Positions 51,101 through 62,960 of a stretch of DNA of 64,000 bases are shown piece by piece. The notes below the pieces were generated by a model, which was given only the letters and a program-made list of their open reading frames with translations, did not search any database and was not told the origin of the DNA. Location: contig NC_084773.1 of NCBI RefSeq assembly GCF_028858725.1, positions 5,260,350 to 5,324,349 on the forward strand, written 5' to 3'. Position 1 is the stretch's first letter, and each line of letters starts with the position of its first letter. The position numbers and the translations under genes were made by a program. Source of the stretch: Colius striatus (taxonomy: Eukaryota > Chordata > Aves > Coliiformes > Coliidae).

Positions 51101-51684
51101 CTCTGTCCTGCCTGGCTGTAAAACACAGCTTGTCTTACCTGAAAAGACAAGCTTTCACCACACAAAACAACGCAAGTCAGGGGGGCAGGTGAACACAAAA
51201 TAACTCCCATTAGTGTCAAGTCACAGTGTGACATGGACTTGTGTAGGGAGTGAAAGTGTCACATGCTGGCTTCTGTTGTTTCCTAATTCAGAAGTGTATT
51301 AGCAGATTTTGACAGCAAATAAGCATTGCACATCATTCTGGCATTACTTTCTCATATAAATCATGGTTTTGAAGGGAAGGTCCATCAAAACTACTGGAAG
51401 GAGAAATGCTCCACTCAGTCTTGGATGAGAAGACAGGTGAGTTCAGAAGGAGACAGTCCGTTCTATAACAGAATCAGGTAAGTCCTGCCTCACATTATCA
51501 AGCCAGTCCTACTTGACTAATAAACAACAAAACTACAGCTATTATCTGGCTTGAGCTTCTTAGCCCATCTGCAGGAGGCAACAAGCAGGATTTTGTATGT
51601 TAATTTTGAAGTTTATTTTGTATTTTCCTTTTGGCTTGTTATTATTCTAATAATCACCTCCTTTTTCTCAGCTTTTCTAGGAGG
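45111..51684. other. Intergenic, no gene recognised
   Basis: In mammals the next gene after CISH is HEMK1 in convergent orientation. I looked on the minus strand for its methyltransferase motifs (the SNPPY motif and the glycine-rich SAM loop) and found none here. The region holds a palindromic AP-1-type site at 46437-46451. Open frames such as 46787-47311 have no recognisable domains. Confidence 0.55.
46437..46451. promoter_or_regulatory. Extended palindromic AP-1 site
   Basis: GGCGTGAGTCACGCC is a perfect 15-bp dyad centred on TGAGTCA, the AP-1 (Fos/Jun) and small-Maf/NFE2 core. It lies in non-repetitive sequence with no recognised gene. Enhancer function is inference. Confidence 0.45.
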
Positions 51685-51830
51685 AATTACAGAATGGCAG
51701 GGGTTGGAAGGGATCTCTAAAGATCCTCTAGTCCACCTTTACTGCTAAAGCAAGTTAATCTAGATCAGGTTAACAGGAACGTGTCCAGGCAGGTCTTGAA
51801 AATGATGGAAGAGCGATACTCCTGCTAAAG
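51685..51830 (-). mobile_element. CR1 LINE 3' fragment (minus orientation)
   Basis: The reverse complement of a CR1 3' end: ACAGAATGGCAGGGGTTGGA, AGGGATCTCTAAAGATCCTC, TAGTCCACCTTTACTGCTAA, then GGAACGTGTCCAGGCAGGTC. The resemblance fades after about 51810, so the right boundary is approximate. The 8-bp terminal repeats at its 3' end are not clearly preserved. Confidence 0.85.
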
Positions 51831-53799
51831 AGCTTCTTAAAGCAGGGACCATCCTTTTCCTGTGAGCCAAAAGAAGCATTCTCTCCTAACACTTGAACAC
51901 TAAGGGAAATAGGTAATTGTCAAAGAAGCTGTTTCTTAATTAACTCCTCCCATTCCCCCAGCAGCAGTATCTCTCTTCAGTCTATTAGTTGGAATTAAAA
52001 CTCCAAAGGCTTACAGCAAATGCTGTACATCTATAGTGATCCCTAAGCATAGCATTACTAATTCTTACTGGAGCAGAAATGGAAAGCTCTCAACACTTTC
52101 TCTGCAGTTATTGACAAAACAGCAGAGGGAACAATGTGGACACTGGTGGATTCTAGGTAGCCAGCTATCTCGTGTAATGGCCCAACAAATACCGAATGAC
52201 GTAGTTAAGCTGAGGTCAACACTCCTCATAGGGTTTACCTGGAACAGCTACAGAGATACAAATACTCTCTATGCCTTGCTGTTCCAGTATGTTTGTTTTC
52301 TAAGATGAGCACTTGAAAAAGACAATATCCTAGGAAATCAGAGTATAAAGGGATTATTTTTTCACCCTTGCCCTCAAGGCTGCCTGTGGCTGACAGAATC
52401 AGCACAGCAGTGCTGGCTTGGAGGCTGCTGATCACTAAAGTCCACAACAGGAAGCACTTTGACTTCTGTCAGGGAACACTGATTTTTCAGGTATCTTTGC
52501 CTTGTAATCATGGCTTTCTGATGCAAACGGAGATGAAGTCAAAAGAAACTTATATGTTAGGGCATCAATCAAAGGAGAAGGGGAAAAGCCTTGTCCTTCA
52601 TCCACTCTGTCATTAGGCATTCATGCCAGTTGGAACCGTTGTCAAAGAAAGAGCCCAACTCATTACTGTGGAAGACAACCCCAAAACTACAAGGGTGTGT
52701 ATGTTTGTAAAGAATGCTAATGATCAAATATTCTTCACATGAGCTTTCTTTAGCTTCATCTTCCAGTCCCAGATTCTAACCCTCAGGATTAACACATATG
52801 CCGAAACGGTTCTGTTAAAAATCAACATGAAATGTGTTCTGAAGCATCACTCCATGGACATAACCCTCTTGTTTCCTGAAAGAATCATGTTTGTGATACT
52901 TTCCAACAGCAATAAAGAAAAGGATGGTGGTACATGGATACTAGCAAACCTGGAAATAGTTAAAGCAATGGAATCAGCAGACCAAAATGGGAAAGACTTC
53001 AACAGTCTGCATGGGAAAGTATCTGGGTTTATTTGTTTTGAAATGTAATTATTTAAATCTATGAACCTCAGTGACTTTATTTTTATTCTGTCTTCTTCTT
53101 TTTCTCCCCCTTTCCCTGTTGGACATTGTGCACATTCAGGGAACAAAAGCAAAACTGTCAGATGAAGGAAGTTACCTCTTCTGTTCCTCTGAGGCAGAGA
53201 CGTTGGGGCTCTGTGTGTTCTCTCCATGGCCTCCAGTGAGGAGGCAGGAACTAAAAGGCTGAGGACACAGGGACTGAATGTACATCTCCTAGATGGTACT
53301 TGCCAGAAGTGCCTGGATGAGCAGTTTTCAGGTCATTCCCCCTTTCTGTTCCCTGTAAGTGATTTGCTTCTACATCATCAGAAAATATCTGAGCGATACA
53401 AAATTATCAGCGGTGACCAGCCTGACCTTGAGACACACAAAGGCAGCTACAAAGTTCAGCAGCTGAGGACAAAATGGGACTATTAAAGGTACTTCAAACT
53501 CTACACAGTTACCAAGGAACGATTTAACGTCTGTTTTAAAATGACAGCTCTCCCTGCAGAAAGTAGGTCATTTCTTCAACATCAAATTCAAAACAGGCAG
53601 ACCATAGCTGTGTTCACTTAAACCAGTTATTCCAGCCATCAGGCAGTTCCTATTGCTAGCTTAAGCTAAAAGTGATCCTGTGCACCTTATTCAAAACCCT
53701 TTGAACAACCCAAGAAGAGAGGATGTGTTCAAACCCTTTCTTTATCCCCAAGGGGTGACAAAGAACTCACCAACGCTTCACATTTGGTCAGTGGATTTA

Positions 53800-54150
53800 C
53801 ACGCAGTGGTGCAGAGACAAGGGCAGCCTAGGGAAGTCCCCTGGGTGAAGGGCACAGGGGGCCAAAGCGAGGACAAGTCCCCCAGACCCCTTTCTCTGAC
53901 CTAAGCCCTCATCTGGAGGCCTCGCGCAGAGCCCCGGGCCACGCGCCCAGCTGGGAGCTGCCGCAGCGGGAATGCCCTTTACCAGCAATGGGCAAACAGC
54001 CCGTCACCAAAACGACTGTGGCTCTACCCAGGCTCGAGGAGTCTCCTGCAGTGCAATTTAAAAACAACCTCAAAAACAACTCTGGAGAAAGGATTCCAGC
54101 CAGTGCACAAAGGGGCTGGTTCTCGGCGCTACCGCCTCCGCTGAGGCCCA
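53800..54150. other. Small GC-rich, CpG-containing patch
   Basis: A local rise in GC with clustered CpGs (for example around 53925-53970) inside otherwise AT-rich DNA. It could be a small CpG island, an enhancer or an unrecognised exon. Neither strand gives a protein segment I recognise. Confidence 0.35.
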
Positions 54151-56912
54151 ACAGAGACAAGGAACCTTAACAAAAAGAAAGTCAGGCCCAAAGCTATTCT
54201 GTACAAAGGTGACTTGTTCTTGCCCTCTGCAACGCTGCCTCAAATCTGAGCAAGAACTATTTGTCAGTGGCCCAACCTCCCTTCTTCCCAGCGCTACCAG
54301 AGAAGAGACAAGTCCATCGGACTGGTGGGATGACAAAGGAAAGCAGAATGACTTAACTGAAGCTTTTCTCTCGTCCCAAGGTGAAGCAACTGCACAGCCT
54401 CATGCAGAGAACCTCCCCCTCCCCTCAATTTGTGAGCCCAGCTTTATGAGCTTGGGAAGTAGAGCTGCCTCTTGGGTTCCTAACCACATGGACTTTCCTT
54501 GAACATACTCCAACTTGACTTCTTGTCTGACAGCTCACACCCTGTGTGTCCCTTGGCCTTGCACAAACACAGGTACTCTGCTGCCAGCGTGCTGCAGACA
54601 GCCCACCCTCTTCCTACTCTGAGGGTGGGAGGCTGCTGCTGACTGTGATGAATCACTAGTAGCAGTGAAACTGGCTGTAATGTAGCAGGAGCAGTGTAAC
54701 ATTAGAGTACCTGAACAGGTCTGACTCCTCACATCACCTTCCTTTCTGTGGAAGGTTGGATTCTGTTACCGATTACATCTAGCTGTACCCTTCTTAGGAC
54801 AAACACCTATTCCACCCTGTGTTTGCTTAGCAGAAGATGACTAAGACAGTTTGCTTGGAAAGAAACCAACTACAAAAGAGCACTTGCCTCCTGCTGTCTT
54901 CATACACCATATCTGATTAGCTTAATTTCCCTGTGCTGTTAAATGTCAAGGACTTCTGTTATGCGTACACTTATTTGTTTGAGTCTCCAAACCAGACCAA
55001 AGGACCTTGAAAAGATAATTTTTTGATTGAACTGAACCTCTCCTTTTTGGAAAAGTACCTTCTACCTCTTCCATATGGCACATTAATGTTTTGTAACCTG
55101 GGCACAATACTGTGGCCCCAATTTCCCTCCCCTATCGTGGTAACTGTGGTGCAGCTCCCAGCTCAGTCACCCAGGCTGTGGAAGGGTGTGTGAAGGGCAC
55201 TCACATCATTGTGTGCAGACAGCTCAGGAAAAGGCTTTGATGTAGCAGTGAAGGAGCCAGAGGGGGAAACATGAATCTGGGCTGCTCATGCATTTGAGGG
55301 TGGGAAATGAAAGCAGAGCCATTTCTGACTTCTCACTAGCCAAGAAGCAGAGTTATAGTTGCTGGTGATTGAGCAGGATCTATCCACAGATCAAGTGTAA
55401 TATCAATAGCAGCATGCCTCTTTCTTCTATTCAAACTTCCATTTAAAGCTATGCAGGCAAGAAAACAATTTAGATGTTAGTGCCAAGGGAGCCTGCAGTC
55501 TCAGAGGATACTCCCACTCCTGCAGTGTAGGGTGGGTTATTCTCAGTGCAATAGCTTGTCATGCTCAGAGCCTGGCAGAACCTGCAGGGCAGCAGAGCCC
55601 TGCACTGTCACAGTACCTCAAGTCCCCCACAGTTCTGGTCTCAGTTTCAGACACAAGGTAATGAAATAATTCCAACGAGTTCATAAGTTACATAAACCCA
55701 ACCTCTCTGAAACCACTGTGAGTACATAGGGAGCAGTGAGCACACTAGAAATCCATGCACTGTCTTAGTGCACTCTGACTTCTTGATAAAGACAAGCTCC
55801 TGAACTCAAAATAGCTGAAGCTGTTGGCTCCAAAGGTTTGCTGTCATCCTGCTGTGCAGCACACAGCAACCAAGACTGCTCTCATGCAAAGCAGACACAT
55901 GCATCTTCCTACACAGCAGTTTCAGTCTGACAGCACCAAAGCAGGAGCATCCTCCCCTGCATGCTGCATCCAGAGGATGCTTCTCTCTGCACTCAAAGGC
56001 AAGCAAGCTGGGGTGGAAAGCAACTTCTAGATATTTCCACTGCTATCATTTCCAGGTCACAGCATAGGCAGATTTTTCATTTCACGTGAATTCCTTTAGG
56101 CCTCTGTTGTAAGGACTGAGGCGGTATTTTCCTCTTCTTCCCCAAACGACCTCAAAGACTAGGCAAAAAAGGCAGCTGGTTCACATAAAAGAAGATACAA
56201 GCTTGAAGTGACTCTGTAAATACCAGAACATCTGTGGGATGCCAACAATCATAAAAATGTAAGAGCAGACCCTATCACTAGATCAGTCCAGAAGCACAAG
56301 CCAAGGAAAAGACCAAATCACAGCTCTGCAATCTGCAATTCATGCTTGTTTCTTTAAAAGCAGAGAGGCAAGTACAGTGCAAGCTGAGTAGCTGAAGGTG
56401 GAGGAAAACATCTTACAAAGGGAAATTTGATCTAGAATTAAAAAATCCCTAGTGCAAATAAGGAGTGGACAAGTTATCTGCTGAGCTTTTGGGTCTCAAG
56501 AAATGAAGAGGATGTTGATAGTACTCGCAGGGTGCCCCGTGGCACACAGGAAAATCACAGAAGGATGACCCAGCACCTTTAATGTGCATAATGCTGCAGG
56601 GAGCATTAAGACCCTATGGATGAAAGATGCGATTGAAGCTGTGTGCAACACTGTCACTCCCTCCATTTCTCTGTCAGGCTGCAGAAAGGAAACTAAATGA
56701 GCTCTTAAAACCATGCAGTCTCAGTCAGCCCTCCCCCAGACTGTCGGCTCTCTCTGGAAAGCCCATTGCTCCCTGGGGTCATTTTCATTGCGCTTCAGCT
56801 CTTCCAGGAACTCAGACATGCTGACAGCAGGCCCTCCTCTGCTAGACATCCAATCAGAGCACCGAGGGAGGTTTTTCTAAGGAAGCTAATTGAACATGTT
56901 TTATTGAAGAGA

Positions 56913-56957
56913 GAAAAAAAACCCAAACCAACAAACCCCAAACAACCAACACCCACC
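56913..56957. repeat. A/C-rich low-complexity tract
   Basis: A run of eight A followed by alternating AAACC, AACAAACCCC and ACACCC-type blocks. Simple low-complexity DNA. Confidence 0.75.
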
Positions 56958-57484
56958 GCTTTTCTCTACAGGCAAATTCTATGAAACAGAAAACTCAGAG
57001 GGCAAGATGCTAGGCTCAGCTGGAAATGCTATTTAGGGAAACAGACAAAGCAGCTGCTGAGCTTTCCCTGATGTCTGGAAGTACCATCAAGACCCATACC
57101 TGATCTGCACCTTACACCTTGTCAAAGGGGTGTCTTGGGTTGGGGATCAATGCCTGGAAAGGGGTGAGGTGGCAGTTTTATGCACACTTTTCAGCATGAG
57201 CTGTGGGGAAAATAGTGACTCAGAATTCACCATGTGACAGAAATTGCTATTCACTATACAAATCCATTAGCAGTGATTATTAGCCCACCAAAGTACTGGA
57301 AGAAAGGCCAAGGACACTGAGCACACACTCTCTACTTGTAGAGCTCCAGCTGCCTTCTCTCTGCTGTAATAATTTGTAAAGAAACCTATATTTCTGCTGC
57401 ACTGAGATTCTGAAATGAACCCCAATGTTACAAGGGCATGGAGCACTGCAAGGCTAGGAGAGTCACACTTTGGTTACCTAAAAA

Positions 57485-57679
57485 GTGTGAGGGGAGAGTG
57501 AAGGAGCCCTGGCACAGGCTGCCCAGGGAGGGTGTGTAGTCTTCTTCTTGGGAGGTTTGCAAACCTGCCTGGACGTGTTCCTGTGTGATCCAATCGAAGG
57601 GACCCTGCTTTAGCAGGGGGTTGAACTGGATGGTCTCTATAGGTCCCTTCCAACCCCCACCATTCTGTGATTCTGTGAT
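57485..57679 (+). mobile_element. CR1 LINE 3' fragment (plus orientation)
   Basis: Short 5'-truncated CR1 copy. Landmarks are CCCTGGCACAGGCTGCCCAG, GGAGGTTTGCAAACCTGCCT, GTTCCTGTGTGATCCAATCG, GCAGGGGGTTGAACTGGATG, GGTCCCTTCCAACCCCCACC, and the terminal ATTCTGTGATTCTGTGATA at 57662-57680. It is less diverged at its 3' end than the copy at 11589. Confidence 0.95.
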
Positions 57680-60600
57680 ATACCACCAAGATATACATGA
57701 TAACCACATTCAATCCACCTATACTCTTCACAGTCTCACTCAGAAGTGGAAAACTACCTCAGAAGGGACCAGAGCACACATGGGGCTAAATAGGAAGGCA
57801 TTTATCAGGCACTAGCCACAGTCTCATGAGCTTGGGGACAGAGTTCAGAGAGAGCTATGCTGCCCTTGGGACTCCCCTAGTATCTCCATGGCTGGGTACC
57901 CAATGGACATAGAAGCTCAGAGTAGATCTGGTTTGAGCATCTGTGCAACACAGCTTGTTGCAGTATGCAAACACTTCCCTGACTCTCAGAAGAGAACAGG
58001 TTGCTCACTACTGTAGGTCACAGGTACGGACATAAAGATGGAGCAGATAGGAAACATGCCTTGAAACCTCATGCACAGCAGCTCTTACTGCAGTGGCAAG
58101 ATAAATAGAAACACAGGAACTTACCACAGTTATTTATAGCAATTGGCTTTCTACAGATTTCTTTTTATCTGATGTTTTCTGAAGGCTTAAAAAAAATGTG
58201 CCAAACTCAGCACAGGTGTAATTTTACCATGGCTAGAATTTATCCTTAGTCCACTTATTAATGACAAGTCACTCCAGGATATATAGGGATTACTCCATAC
58301 ATCTCCATCCCACAAAACAAAGACATTTAATACTAGGCAGCGTCTCTGAACTACAGTCAGGAAATGTTCACGAGGAATTCAGGGAGATGAAACACATTAT
58401 CCATAAACATGGGCTGGACAGGATGCAAACATCACTGCTCACTTTTTACACTGTATTGTCTCAGGCTCTTTGACTATAAGTCACATCTCTCCCATTTGAG
58501 CAGAGGATCTTCAGTCCTGTGCAAGGCAAAGGACTCAGGCACAGCTGAAAAGAAGATAACCATCAAGCTGAAGGACAAATGACATCGAGGAATCATCTTG
58601 AATGTCTCCCTGATACCTTCTATTTTTGGGAGTAAATTCACACAAAGACTTGTATAGCTGCTAGATTTATGATTTCTATTTTAATTCCTCCAGCAGCTGC
58701 GGCCAGAAAATGTTGTTATCAAACTCCTAATGCTTCTGAGCAGGAAACACCACAGATGTCCCATTGCAGATGTGGCTGTTCTCCCTGGAAGACCTAAGAG
58801 CAGAGGAGAAGAGCTCAGAGCAGATTTTCTCACTGTAGCAGATTATCTGTCTGCAAAGGCACCAGACCACACTGCACTGCGTGGGCTCGCCTGTTGTGGT
58901 CCACAGGCAGCAGAGCACCAGTAGGTCCTGCCAAAGTGAGTCGGTGTTGGTAGGGCACAAATCATGCAAACATAGCCCATTTGCACGTGGGCAGTTTTAG
59001 AGGCTCAGTGTTTCCGATAGCCTCTGCACTGAGTGTCATCACAGGTGGTTTGTGCAGCCTAGAGCTGCTTAAACACTCCCTTTGGACTGAGAAGCACCAA
59101 TAAAGACAACTGCTAATGCATTGCTCCAGGACACTGCACTGTTCCTAAACCTTTCACCTGCCTCTCTTCCCTCCAACCTTTTCCCAGATACTCTCATGGA
59201 ACAGGAGAATAAACTAACAAGTGACAAGGCAAACAAGTAGGGAGAAGTATGCAGTATCAGGAGGGAATTAATACACTGGCACTAGATCACATTGCAACCA
59301 TATGGTGCTGTGAATATCTTTGGAAGCTTCCCATCCACTGCTGAGCAAGAAATCTGCACAGGCTTTCCCCAAACCCCACCTGAGAGCCAGTTCACTGGGA
59401 AAAGCCTCTTCCAACAATAGTGCAAATTTCAGACTGGACAGCTGTCTGCTGTGGCTATAACAAAACAGGGAGCCCCATGCATTCTGCACCTTTCTTAGGT
59501 TACCACAAAAAGACAGAGACATCTTTTAAACATTAAGCTGCAGCTATTCCCACTTCTTCCCAGCTCCAAACTCCCTGCTGCCAGTCTGCAGGTTCCACAG
59601 AATCCAAGCAGGATTTTCCACTGCAACTCTTGGCATGACAACGTGACACAGAGAACACCCAAAAGGAGGAAGGGCAAAAGCTGCTTTACTCTAGGAGCCA
59701 AAATAGCATGTGGCACAATTCAGTTAGTCAAAGTGCCACGGGTAGCCAGTCCAAGTTGCAGAGGACACAGCCACGCTCAGATTCTCAATCCCATGCATTG
59801 CTCACCACGTGCAAGGGATCTTGCTCAGGCAGGAAATAACTATGCATTTAGTGCCTGGAACACAGGGGGTTTCTCTGAGAGGACAAAGAAAATATTATAG
59901 CAGTATGTTCAGGGTGGAGTAGGAGCTGTTTGCTTTAGGATACCAGCTTCCGATAGGAACAGCAAGCTAAATGCTTTCCTTATCTTTCAGATCAGGCAAC
60001 AACCTCATAAAATGTTAACTCGTCGATAGCTACTTTGAGGAATAATGGCAGAGCTTGTTTGAAAGCTAACAGATGGAAAAGCTGGGACTCGTTTCACCTT
60101 TTGGAGACACACATAATAAACACCTTATGTGCACACTTCAAATCATACCTTTCCTAGAAGGAAAATAAATAGAAAATGCAGCAATGGACAGATCAACAAA
60201 AACCACTCAAGGTTTCATGAGAAAACCGATAATTGCTCTACTATGATTCTGCTGATAAGCAAAGGCAGCAAGACGTTGCTGTCATCAAAAACATTCTCTT
60301 GGCAGTAAGTAACATCTGAAATGCAGGTTTCATCCATGTAAGCAATAGCTGCTGACATTGCATATAACTGAGAGAATAATGACATGTTGCACCTGCACCT
60401 ATTTGTGCCAGTTGCAGCAACAGAAAGAGAGAGAGGCAATAAAGATTTCTTTTTTTAACTTGATGTAGAATTTCTTGGCTTCCCTCAGCTCCATCCTGTC
60501 TCTTTAATCCAGCAAAGCAATGTCACAAAACCAAGAAGGAGCTCTGTGTGTTTTAAATACGTGCCTGCATCCAAAAGAATATTTGGTGAAGGAAGGAAAA

Positions 60601-60924
60601 ACAGAGACATGAAAACAAAGGGCTCCTTATATTGTTGTAGCTACACTGAGGCACCATGAAGGCATCCTAGAAAGCCTAGGAATAGCTCGATTCAATCACA
60701 GCATCTACAAAAACCTGAACATGTTGCTCTCCTGGTCTTCAAGGACTTTGAATAGAAATTAACTAAAACCAATCTGCACCTGGTAGGAGATTAATGAAGA
60801 ATGCAGATGAAGAGTCTGCAGGGAGATGGGTTGAGGGAGGGTGAACTCTGGAATTTCAAGAGGCGTTTGGGATTTTGGATGCTTCCAAGTGAGCAAGAAG
60901 TGTGCAGGACCCTCTCCTACCCCA

Positions 60925-60986
60925 TGCCATGGGCAGGAGGGATGTCAGTGCAGTCAGCTGAGCTGCTCTGGCTCCTGCCCATGGCA
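60925..60986. repeat. Perfect 15-bp inverted repeat with 32-nt loop
   Basis: TGCCATGGGCAGGAG (60925-60939) is the exact reverse complement of CTCCTGCCCATGGCA (60972-60986). Transcribed, it would form a stable 15-bp stem. The stem is short for a microRNA precursor, which usually needs more than 20 paired bases. Confidence 0.8.
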
Positions 60987-62749
60987 CTCTGAGACTCTCA
61001 GCATCTGGCTTGGCCACACACCCCCACACACCTTCCTTCCACGTACCCCCAATGGCAGCAGTCCCTGCCTGCACCTGCCCAGAGCACAGGAAGCTATGAG
61101 AGAAATAACCCTAGCATAGCACTGCAATCCTTTTGTTATCTTTCTAGGAAAGAGCAAAGTCTTCTCTATCCTCCCAAAACCTAAAAAGCAAATTAAATTT
61201 TAATAAAGCCTTAATAAAGGAGCTGGTTTTCTGCATTTTAATTTGTTGTTCACAGAAAGCAAATCCATCTAATAGACTAAGAAAATGAAAGGCAACAAGG
61301 AAGTTGCTATGGCTTTGATGAAACAGCTACTCCAGCAGCATAATCCTGCGAATCCATTAAGGTCTTTTACATGAAGAGCACGAACAGCTGCCTTATCCCC
61401 CCCCAAGCCTTGAGCATATGCTTCTTCCCAAACCAAGGGTGTTTAAAAATACACAGGAAAAAACCAAAACATGGAGGAGGAACGCTCAGGAGTACCAGAA
61501 AGCCTGGTCAGACACTAGAAACAGAATCATAAAAAATACATGGGAAGAAAGAGGTTTGGGGCTGGCTGATACCTTAGAAAGGCATTAAATGCAAAAGCAA
61601 AGAAACAGCCTGCTCTGCTGTCTAGGGGAAAGCTGACAGCATTAAATGAACAGCCCCAGAAGACAACACACTTGCTGGCTAGAGCACAACATGCCAGAGC
61701 TGTGGTTATCAGCTCGAGTCAGAAAAGAGCAGCACAACTCTCAGTCAGAGTTGTAACAGAGTTCACAGGACTTTTCAAAGAGTAGGACTAGACTCAAAAT
61801 AGTGTGCAATATCCCAATAAAATTCATGGCACTGACAATGTCAAGGCCTAAGGGACCTGTCTAGTCTAGCCTAGCAGAAGGCCAAACAACACAGCTCCTT
61901 GCCTCCCTCTCTCAGAACAACTCACTGTAGGTTAGACCACCTCTTTCGGGAAAGTGCCCCTTCCACGTGTGCACGACAAAACCAGAAAACACAGGCACTA
62001 TCTGCAGCCCACAGCATTGCTACAGCGACTTAGAAAAGTATCCAATACCCAACTGCAACACTTTGATTTGAAGCTGACCCAGCATAACTCTGTCAGTACA
62101 TGTAGAATATGTGTCTGAAGCCCAAGGTTGTGAGAAATCCACTCCTCCTGGGCTGCCGGCAGCATGTGAAATCATTTTATCTTGCAAACGGGCAGCAAGA
62201 ATAACATGGATTTGTCAGTGACATGTTGAGCATTTTCCTTAGAAGCTCTGCAGGGCGTGGGAGGAAGGTTCCCATCATCTCCTGCTCTGGAAGGAGGGAG
62301 AATGCAACAGGCCCGAACCCTGACCAGGCAAACAACGAGTGAGAGCCATGGCACCGGGAGGCAGAAAGTGCGAGACTGTAGCACAAGCCAGGCTCAACCT
62401 CGATTTGCTGCTTCTTGTTTCATTTATTCAAGGTCACGTGCTTGTGGGAGGTTTCAGGGTCTTGAAATCTCTGTCTGAGCTTCTGGCACCCTCTCTGACT
62501 CTTACCAAGGAGACGATGACTGATGGCGGGAAATTTTGACCTTTTAACTCCATATCCCTTTTCTAAATTCCTGTGGTCACTACTGGTATCTCCTGTGGAG
62601 CAAATTCTTTCTCTCTCTCCCCCCCAAGAAGCCAAACAACCAACTGTAGTACAGTTCTGAGCAGGGCATAAATCTCCAAGGCCCTTGTGACTCTGGTAAT
62701 CTGCCCAGTCCCATGGCGTGCCTCCAACCGTTTGCCCCCTGACGCTGGG

Positions 62750-62960
62750 GAGCCCCAGGTCACTGGTCGAGCTCTTTTGCCATCCTTGGAATGGCAACGA
62801 GAATTCCCTGAAGCGTCCCGCGGGGCCCGGGGCCACAGTTCGCGGAACTGGCAGCTGCTGACTCGGCTCGAGCTCTTCCTAGAACCGCTGGGCCTTCGCT
62901 CAGCCCAGCGCTGGGGGGGCAGGGGGGGCATAGGAGGGGGAGGAAGGATGACAAATAAGA
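62750..62960. promoter_or_regulatory. GC-rich patch, possible small CpG island
   Basis: CpGs cluster around 62810-62910 (CGTCCCGCGGGGCCCGG, TTCGCGGAACTGG, GACTCGGCTCGAGC), followed by G-runs at 62911-62945. It could be a promoter or first exon of the next gene, possibly HEMK1 or C3orf18 by mammalian gene order, but no protein segment supports that. Confidence 0.35.

Larger units (their letters stand above)
51831..57484. other. Intergenic, no gene recognised
   Basis: Non-coding sequence between two CR1 fragments. Holds a small GC-rich patch at 53800-54150 and an A/C-rich low-complexity tract at 56913-56957. Minus-strand frames were checked for HEMK1 motifs; an NPPY encoded near 55527 has no supporting context. 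Confidence 0.55.

Noticed and set aside
55515..55560. Minus-strand NPPY codons, suggesting the HEMK1 methyltransferase motif
   Set aside because: Flanking residues do not fit the family (no preceding hydrophobic-Ser, no following conserved block), so it is a chance match.
61525..61590. ACAGAATCATAAAAAATACA, possibly a degraded CR1 terminus
   Set aside because: No further CR1 landmarks follow; too short to support.
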